A stretch of DNA of 64,000 nt, taken from the NCBI RefSeq assembly GCF_000716715.1, contig NZ_JNYJ01000017.1, positions 62,001-126,000 on the forward strand, written 5' to 3'. The notes below the pieces were generated by a model. It did no database searches and was not told the origin of the DNA. It was given only the letters and a program-made list of their open reading frames with translations. The stretch's first letter is position 1. Every line of letters begins with the position of its first letter. The position numbers and the translations under genes are program-made. This stretch comes from Dactylosporangium aurantiacum. GTDB lineage: Bacteria > Actinomycetota > Actinomycetes > Mycobacteriales > Micromonosporaceae. Below are positions 58,679 through 64,000 of this stretch, piece by piece.

Positions 58679-59494
58679 CTACGACCACGACTTGGCGGCG
58701 CGGACGAGCCGGTCCTTGAGCTCCCGGGTGTGCCGGCGGCTCACCGGCAGCTCGTGCTCGTCGATCACCACCACGTACCCGGTGTTGGTCATCCGCAGCT
58801 CGGTGATGAGTTTCAGCTGCACGAGGAACGAACGGTGGACGCGGACGAACCCGGCGTCGGCCCAGCGTTCGGCGAGCGTCGCCAGCGACACCCGGACCAG
58901 ATGGGAGGCGTCGGCGGTGTGCAGCCTCGCATAGTCGCCCTGCGCCTCGACCCAGCGCACCGACGAGCGGGGCAGCATGCGGGTGGTGCCGGCAAGCTCG
59001 ACGGGGATCGTCGGGTCGTCCTGCCGGTCGCGGCGCCCGGCGACCGCGGGGTGCGCCGGCACCAGCCGGGTGGCGAGGACCCGGCGCAGCGACTCGGCGA
59101 TCCGGTCGGCGCGGACGGGTTTGCGCACGTAGTCGGCGACCCCGAGGTCGAACGCCTCGGCGGCGCGGTCGTCGTACGCGGTCACGAACACCACCGCGGG
59201 CGGCTTCGCGAACCGGCCCAGCACCCTGGCCAGCTCCATGCCGTCCAGTCCGGGCATGCGGATGTCGAGGAACACGGCGTCGACGTCGACGTCCCGCAGG
59301 ACCCGCAGCGCCTCGGTCGCGTCGCCGGCGGTGTGCAGCCGCCCGACGCGGGGGTCGGCGCGCAGCAGGTACGCGAGCTCATCCAGCGCCGGCACCTCGT
59401 CGTCGACGGCGAGGACGCGCAGGAACCCGGTCTGTGCCGCGTGCTCCTGCACGATCTGCCCGGTGATGCTCTTGCCGGCGCTCGACTGCATCAT
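58679..59494 (-). CDS. LytTR-family response regulator
   Basis: 271 residues: receiver with AVDDE, Asp in AVFLDIRMPG, KPVR; linker; LytTR DNA-binding domain (RWVEAQGDYARLHT, VRVHRSFLV, ELPVSRRHTRELK). Partner of the LytS-type kinase upstream, 72 bp apart with a tandem repeat between. In actinobacteria such pairs often lie next to monocarboxylate symporters; here two SSS operons are nearby. Confidence 0.92.
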   Translation of the reverse strand: MMQSSAGKSITGQIVQEHAAQTGFLRVLAVDDEVPALDELAYLLRADPRVGRLHTAGDATEALRVLRDVDVDAVFLDIRMPGLDGMELARVLGRFAKPPAVVFVTAYDDRAAEAFDLGVADYVRKPVRADRIAESLRRVLATRLVPAHPAVAGRRDRQDDPTIPVELAGTTRMLPRSSVRWVEAQGDYARLHTADASHLVRVSLATLAERWADAGFVRVHRSFLVQLKLITELRMTNTGYVVVIDEHELPVSRRHTRELKDRLVRAAKSWS

Positions 59495-59512
59495 TGACCG
59501 CCCTTTTGGGTG

Positions 59513-59584
59513 TTATCGCGTGCCTCTGATTTATCGGGTGCTTCGGGTTTATTGCGTGCTTCGGGGTTATTGGGTGCTTCGTAC
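59513..59584. repeat. Four 18-bp units beginning at the LytS stop codon
   Basis: Units at 59513, 59531, 59549 and 59567 share TTAT(C/T)G(C/G)GTGC(C/T)TC. The last overlaps the kinase stop (TAA, 59567-59569), and every unit repeats a TAA in the same frame. Confidence 0.9.
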
Positions 59585-60796
59585 ACCTGGATGGAATTTC
59601 GGGACGCGCATGCTGACCTTCGTGCCGGCGTCCGGCGCGGTCTCGACCACGACCCCGAACCCGTCGCCGAAGACCGACCGTAGCCGCTCGTCGACGTTGC
59701 GCAACCCGACGTGCTGCCCGCCGTCGCCGCTGACGTGCTGGCCGGTGTCGGTCGTGTCGTCGGCGCTGAGCAGCACGGCAGGGTCCATCCCCACTCCGTC
59801 GTCCTCGACGGTGATATGACACTCGGCGCCGGCGTCCCTGGCCACGATGCTGATCGTGCCCATCCCCGGCTTGCGGGACAACCCGTGCCGGACCGCGTTC
59901 TCCACCAGCGGCTGCAGGCACAGGAACGGCAGCGTCACCGGCAGCACCTCCGGCGCGATCTGCAGCCGCACCTGCAGCCGCTCCCCGAACCGGGCCCGTT
60001 CGATGGTCAGGTACCGGTCGATGGACCGCAGCTCCTCGGCGAGCGTGGTGAACTCGCCGTGCGCGCGGAACGAGTACCGCGTGAACTCGGCGAACTCGAG
60101 AATCAGCTCCCGCGCCAGCTCGGGGTCGGTGCGCACGAAACTCGCGATCGCCGTCAGCGCGTTGTAGATGAAGTGCGGGCTGATCTGCGCCCGCAACGCC
60201 CTGACCTCGGCCCGCGCCAGCCGCGCCCGCGACGTGTCAAGCTCGGCGAGCGCCAGCTGCGTCCCGACCCACCGCGCCGTCTCCGCCGTGGCCTGCACAA
60301 GCCCCGGCGCCGGCGGCCCGTCGGACAGCGCGACGAGCGCCCCTTCCCGCTGCGCCAACGGCACCACCACGGCGCCACGCACCGGGCAGTCGACCAGGTC
60401 GCAGGGCAGCTCGTCACCCCCGAGCACGGTCGGCCGCCCCGCGACGACCGCCTTCGCCCCCGCCGCGGCAGCCTGCTCACGATGGTGGTCCCCGGCCCCG
60501 TCGAACGCGAGCACCCTGGTCGCGTCGGTGACCGCGATCCCGGCCGCCCCGGTCAGCGTCCGCAGGTGCCGCACCGCCTTGCCGGCCGCGACGTCCGTCA
60601 GCCCGTTGCGCAGCGGCTCGGCCGCGAGGGCGGCGATGTGCAGCACGTCGTACGTCGCCCGCTGCGCCGCGGTAGCGATCGCCCGCCGCGACCGCAGCCG
60701 CACGACGGCGTAGACGGCCACGGCAAGCGCCGCCGCCAGGACGGCGACGGCAGCAGCGGCGGCGAGGTTTCCACCCACGCGCTCATCCTGGACCAC
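59567..60796 (-). CDS. LytS-type sensor histidine kinase
   Basis: 409 residues. One N-terminal TM (about 12-32), a GAF-like domain (80-190, GAAGIAVTDATRVLAFDG..VVVPLAQREGALVAL), then the His_kinase core RAQISPHFIYNALTAIASF with phosphoacceptor His, LVENAVRHG and EDDGVGMDP. GTG 60796 assumed; GTG 60775 is possible. Drives the LytTR regulator. Confidence 0.9.
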   Translation of the reverse strand: MVQDERVGGNLAAAAAVAVLAAALAVAVYAVVRLRSRRAIATAAQRATYDVLHIAALAAEPLRNGLTDVAAGKAVRHLRTLTGAAGIAVTDATRVLAFDGAGDHHREQAAAAGAKAVVAGRPTVLGGDELPCDLVDCPVRGAVVVPLAQREGALVALSDGPPAPGLVQATAETARWVGTQLALAELDTSRARLARAEVRALRAQISPHFIYNALTAIASFVRTDPELARELILEFAEFTRYSFRAHGEFTTLAEELRSIDRYLTIERARFGERLQVRLQIAPEVLPVTLPFLCLQPLVENAVRHGLSRKPGMGTISIVARDAGAECHITVEDDGVGMDPAVLLSADDTTDTGQHVSGDGGQHVGLRNVDERLRSVFGDGFGVVVETAPDAGTKVSMRVPKFHPGVRSTQ

Positions 60797-61676
60797 CCCA
60801 GCGGCGCGGGACAGCCCTCAACATCCCCTGAGCTACGGCCTCAACATCTGCTGAGCTACGGGCCGCGCGGTGCGGGCAGCTCTGCACTGGCCGCGCTGCC
60901 CGCACATCCTCTGGTCTGCACTGGCCGCACGTGCCCCGGATCTGCACCGATCTGCACTGGCCACCGGATCTGCACTGGCTGCACGCCACTGGCTGCATGC
61001 CCCTCCGGGCGAGGCAAGGCGATGTGCCGCAGCGCGAAGCGACATCCCGCTCACAGCCGCATCTCCGCGCGGCCACATCTCCGCACGGCCACATCCCCGC
61101 ACGGCCACATCCCCGCACGGTGACGCGGCGGGACGATCCGAGACCATATCTGCGCGTGCGAGACCAAGCCACTACCGAGGCGCAGCGACGGCGACGGCGG
61201 CGCAAGCAGCCAGCTGAGATTGCGAGCCAGCTGGCGTCACCCCACGCTCTGCGCCTGGGTGCGACGCAGTCCGCCTCGACCGACGGCTCAATGGCTCACC
61301 GAGCAGGACTGAGGGCCGCCCGCGAAGGCACCGCCGTCATCGCCGTCCGACCCGCTCGCCGTTCGACCCGCTCGCCGTTCGACCCGCTCGCCGTTCGACC
61401 CGCTCGCCGTTCGACCCGCTCGCCGTTCGACCCGCTCGCCGTCCGACCGGCACGCCACGCGACGTCATCACCCGGACCGGCTCGCCCCGCAGCGAGCTGC
61501 GGACAACATGACCTGCCAAAGCAAACCGGGAGCTGCGAAAACCGGTCCCGCGACACAGGCGGATTGGAGCACGTCCTACGCCACGTCGAGGCGCCGACGG
61601 ATTCTCCTCAACGTACACCACGCGAAAAAATTCTCCGTGGTTCCGTCAGCGCCTCGATACGCAGTGTGCAGGGTGG
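60797..61676. other. Intergenic region with several short tandem repeats
   Basis: No supported gene in 880 bp. It holds a 23-bp direct repeat (60816-60838, 60839-60861; CCTCAACATC-NN-CTGAGCTACGG) upstream of lytS, CTGCACTGGC-type repeats (60880-60990), four 16-bp CCGC(A/G)CGG-type units (61068-61130) and a 16-bp array at 61344-61455. Confidence 0.6.
61344..61455. repeat. 16-bp tandem repeat array
   Basis: CGTTCGACCCGCTCGC units begin at 61344 (one substitution), 61360, 61376, 61392, 61408 and 61424, with a degenerate seventh at 61440. Confidence 0.92.
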
Positions 61677-63239
61677 TCAGTAGGCGCCCTTGCGGAAGAC
61701 GACGACGCCGATGGTGCGCCAGAGGGTGTGCAGGTCGAGGACGAGGGACCAGTTGTCGACGTAGTACAGGTCGAGGCGGACCGCGTCGTCCCAGGAGAGG
61801 TCGCTGCGGCCGCTGACCTGCCACAGGCCGGTGATGCCGGGGCGGACCAGCAGGCGGCGGCGGACGTCGCCGAGGAAGTCGCCGTCGTCGGCGGGGAGGG
61901 GGCGGGGGCCGACCAGGGACATCTCGCCGGCGAGGACGTTGAGGATCTGCGGGAGCTCGTCGATGGAGGTGGCGCGCAGCCACTTGCCGACCTTGAACAC
62001 GCGCGGGTCGTTCTTCATCTTGAAGAGCAGGCCGTCGCTCTCGTTCAGGTCGTCGAGCATGGCCTGGCGTTCTTCGGCGTCGACGTACATGGTCCGCAGC
62101 TTCCAGACCTTGAACATCTTGCCTTCGCGGCCGATGCGGGGCTGGCGGAAGAAGATGGGCCCGGGGTCGGAGAGCTTGATGGCGAGCGCGACGAACGGGA
62201 AGAACGGCAGGACGATCAGCAGCGCGATGAGGGCGAGGACCCGGTCGATGACGTTTTTGAAGAGCCAGCCGATGCCGGAGAGCTTGGGCTCTTCGACGTA
62301 GAGCAGCGGGATGCCTTCGATCGGGCGGATGTGCACGCGGGGGCCGGCGATGTCGGTGAGCTGGGGGGCGACGGCGAGGTCGATGCCGGTGCCTTCCAGT
62401 TGCCAGGCGAGGCGGCGCAGTTCGACGGGTTCGGCGCTGGCGGAGCCGCAGACGGCGATGGTGTCGGCGTTGAGCTCGCGGACGAGGGAGAGGATGTCGC
62501 GGCCGGCGTGGACGGGCACCGGGGTGACGGTGTGGGGGTGCGGCGCGTACCCCTCGGTGAGGTGGATGCCGACGGGGACGAGGCCGGCGGCGGGGTCGCG
62601 GGCGATCGCCTGGTGGACCTCGAGCGCTTCCTGCAGGGTGCCGATGAGCAGCAGCCGGTGGGTCGCGAGGTGGAACTTGGTCCGCACGTAGTGCAGGGCG
62701 CGCCGGGCGAAGTAGCGCAGGATGAGCACGTACAGCAGGCCGCCGACGAGGGCGGCGCCGACCGAGGTGCGGGAGACGGCGGTCTTGGTCGCGAACGCGG
62801 CGAAGGCGACGATCGCGACGACGGTCCAGGAGGCGCGCACGACGCGTTTGAACTCGTCGGTGCCGGTGCCGAGGTAGCGGCGGTCGTAGGCGCCGTGGCC
62901 CCAGAGGACGAGCAGCCAGACGGCGGGCAGGACACCGAAGGTGATCGAGGTCCACAGGCTGGGGTTCTGCCGGAAGATCTCGTTGGTCTTGCTGTCGAGG
63001 AAGGTCCGGGCGGTGACGCTGGCCATGACACAGGCGAGGGTGTCGAGCAGCAGGAGGATCGCCGCGTAGGGGCGGTGCCAGCGGGAGACGCGGCGGGCGC
63101 GTTGCCAGCCGGACCGGGGTACGCCGTTGGGGCCGACGGGGGTGAGCGCGTGCTCGGGAAGGATCTCGAAGCTGTCAAGCTCACCCAAGGTTGATCTCCG
63201 GCTCGGCGGGGTGGCCGGACGTTGGAGACTAGCGGTCAC
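61677..63239 (-). CDS. Exopolysaccharide polyprenyl glycosylphosphotransferase (WbaP-like)
   Basis: 520 residues. Four or five TM helices in the N-terminal half (about 58-185), a Rossmann-like cytoplasmic domain (190-325, LLLIGTLQEALEVHQ), another TM (about 338), then the bacterial sugar transferase domain: KLSDPGPIFFRQPRIGREGK, FKVWKLRTMYVDAE, LRATSIDELPQILNVL, SLVGPRPLP, RPGITGLWQVSGRSD. It starts a wall/capsule repeat unit by moving a sugar-1-phosphate onto undecaprenyl phosphate. GTG start. Confidence 0.93.
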   Translation of the reverse strand: MTASLQRPATPPSRRSTLGELDSFEILPEHALTPVGPNGVPRSGWQRARRVSRWHRPYAAILLLLDTLACVMASVTARTFLDSKTNEIFRQNPSLWTSITFGVLPAVWLLVLWGHGAYDRRYLGTGTDEFKRVVRASWTVVAIVAFAAFATKTAVSRTSVGAALVGGLLYVLILRYFARRALHYVRTKFHLATHRLLLIGTLQEALEVHQAIARDPAAGLVPVGIHLTEGYAPHPHTVTPVPVHAGRDILSLVRELNADTIAVCGSASAEPVELRRLAWQLEGTGIDLAVAPQLTDIAGPRVHIRPIEGIPLLYVEEPKLSGIGWLFKNVIDRVLALIALLIVLPFFPFVALAIKLSDPGPIFFRQPRIGREGKMFKVWKLRTMYVDAEERQAMLDDLNESDGLLFKMKNDPRVFKVGKWLRATSIDELPQILNVLAGEMSLVGPRPLPADDGDFLGDVRRRLLVRPGITGLWQVSGRSDLSWDDAVRLDLYYVDNWSLVLDLHTLWRTIGVVVFRKGAY

Positions 63240-63387
63240 CTGAGTGTGTCCTCTCGCACCACGATCCGGGGATCAGGGCGCTCAACTGCTCGACCGGGTG
63301 GGATGTGGTTGCTGGCTACGAGGACACCCGATCGCACGCGAGCAGTGTCCCATGTTGGCCGGGGCAACCGACGACGACCGGCCGAGA

Positions 63388-64000
63388 CTAGTTGCTGAAC
63401 GTGTTGGCTGTCGAGTGCAGTGGCGTGGGCCGGACAGAACTCCGTGTGACAATCACCGCGAGTAGCGCACCACCCACCAAACACGCCAGAAGGGGCAAGA
63501 CGCTGCCGAGGGGTGGTTGCCACGTTCCCCCGATCGGGTTCAGCCCTTCGTTGATTCCTCGCTGGAAGCGGGTTTGTACGCGGGCGAGGGCGTAGACGTC
63601 GAGGGGAACGGTGGCGGCGACGAGGCCGATGGTGAGCCGGTCGAGCCAGCCATGTTCGGTCAGCCACGCTGCGTAACGGTCTGCTGTCCCGGCGAGCAGG
63701 ACCACGCCGACGCCGAGCGGCATGACGTATCGGCCGTGGGCGAAGTGGCCGACCTTGGGGGCGAAGTACAGCTCGAGGGCGACGAGCAGGATGGCGGATC
63801 CGATGCCGACGGCGAGGATGGCGATGCGCAGCCGGGTGGTGCCGAGCCAGAGGGCGGGTGCGACGAGCGCGGCGATGAGCAGGTACCAGAGCCCGATGAG
63901 GCCGAGCGAGACGGTGGTTTCGCCGTAGCCGAACTGGCCGATGATCTGCCGGGCCCAGAACTCGGCGCGGTTGTCGGCGATGTCGCGGAGGATGGCGCCG
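63388..64000 (-). CDS. DUF2142-like polytopic membrane protein (C-terminal part)
   Basis: 204 codons visible, continuing past the window edge. The segment RDIADNRAEFWARQIIGQFG, YGETTVSLG.. and a following series of TM helices (five in view) with FAPKVGHFAHGRYVMPL recall DUF2142 membrane proteins that accompany polysaccharide clusters. The ATG at 63723 is internal. Ends in a short polar tail TPLHSTANTFSN. Confidence 0.6.
   Translation of the reverse strand, partial: GAILRDIADNRAEFWARQIIGQFGYGETTVSLGLIGLWYLLIAALVAPALWLGTTRLRIAILAVGIGSAILLVALELYFAPKVGHFAHGRYVMPLGVGVVLLAGTADRYAAWLTEHGWLDRLTIGLVAATVPLDVYALARVQTRFQRGINEGLNPIGGTWQPPLGSVLPLLACLVGGALLAVIVTRSSVRPTPLHSTANTFSN

Noticed and set aside
61296..61621. 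Minus-strand frames with repeated SNGERVERRAGRTA
   Set aside because: Product of the 16-bp tandem array; no start signals or domain.

Overview
The window is a high-G+C actinobacterial chromosome segment. It is most likely from the Micromonosporaceae, judged from gene content and style rather than any search. The pointers are a Bpa-type proteasome activator ending in GQYL, DUF5926, MSMEG_6728-type and LytR-CpsA-Psr proteins, GTG starts, many ATGA/GTGA overlaps, and at least sixteen genes whose start codon lies 6-8 nt after a TANNNT -10 box (leaderless transcripts). No rRNA, CRISPR array or complete prophage is visible.

Layout. 1-5.2 kb: 3' part of a secreted subtilase, a mechanosensitive-channel-like protein and a HAD phosphatase. 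5.2-10.6 kb: a divergent light/carotenoid block (phr-crtB leftward, crtI-idi-merR rightward). The MerR protein is CarH/LitR-like, and the shared promoter region carries three TGCGTCG repeats. 10.7-14.2 kb: deacetylase lipoprotein, tRNA-Glu/Asp/Phe cluster, and a 1.4-kb insertion bounded by 104-bp copies of the tRNA-Phe 3' half plus terminator. The insertion carries a broken DUF6193-like gene and a HigBA-like toxin-antitoxin pair. 14.2-19.3 kb: PadR/membrane-protein pair with a 38-bp palindrome, small zinc-ribbon-like ORFs, large minisatellites and a thioesterase. 19.3-25.8 kb: a substrate-binding protein whose two halves are in swapped order (apparent circular permutation), a small EF-hand-like protein, a membrane metallopeptidase, a normal Tat/lipoprotein binding protein, an esterase and bpa. 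25.8-35.4 kb: two Cof-type HAD genes, membrane proteins, an F420-type oxidoreductase, OsmC, a zincin, two AIM24 proteins, pheA, an ACT protein and a PAS protein. 35.4-46.9 kb: a NERD-like protein, arginine deiminase, DUF5926, a sensor kinase with an RsbW-like partner, GDPD, rhodanese, two LCP ligases and a nucleotide-sugar epimerase. 46.9-60.8 kb: two sodium:solute symporter operons, an ABC exporter, a DNA-repair-like protein, and two two-component systems (OmpR type and LytS/LytTR type). 61.7-64 kb: a polyprenyl glycosylphosphotransferase and part of a DUF2142-like membrane protein.

How the genes work together. CrtB and CrtI convert GGPP to lycopene, Idi feeds the precursor pool, photolyase repairs UV damage, and the B12-domain-like MerR protein plausibly ties all of these to light. 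The symporters with small membrane partners, a CRP-like site and the LytS/LytTR pair suggest regulated acetate/monocarboxylate uptake. LCP ligases, epimerase and glycosylphosphotransferase point to cell-wall glycopolymer synthesis.

Most unusual features: the permuted binding protein at 19.4-20.7 kb; a 47-bp repeat that supplies start codons and chains two tiny ORFs by ATGA overlaps in front of a symporter (54.46-54.61 kb), with a degenerate copy at the idi start; minisatellites that begin at stop codons; and the tRNA-Phe att-like duplication without an integrase.
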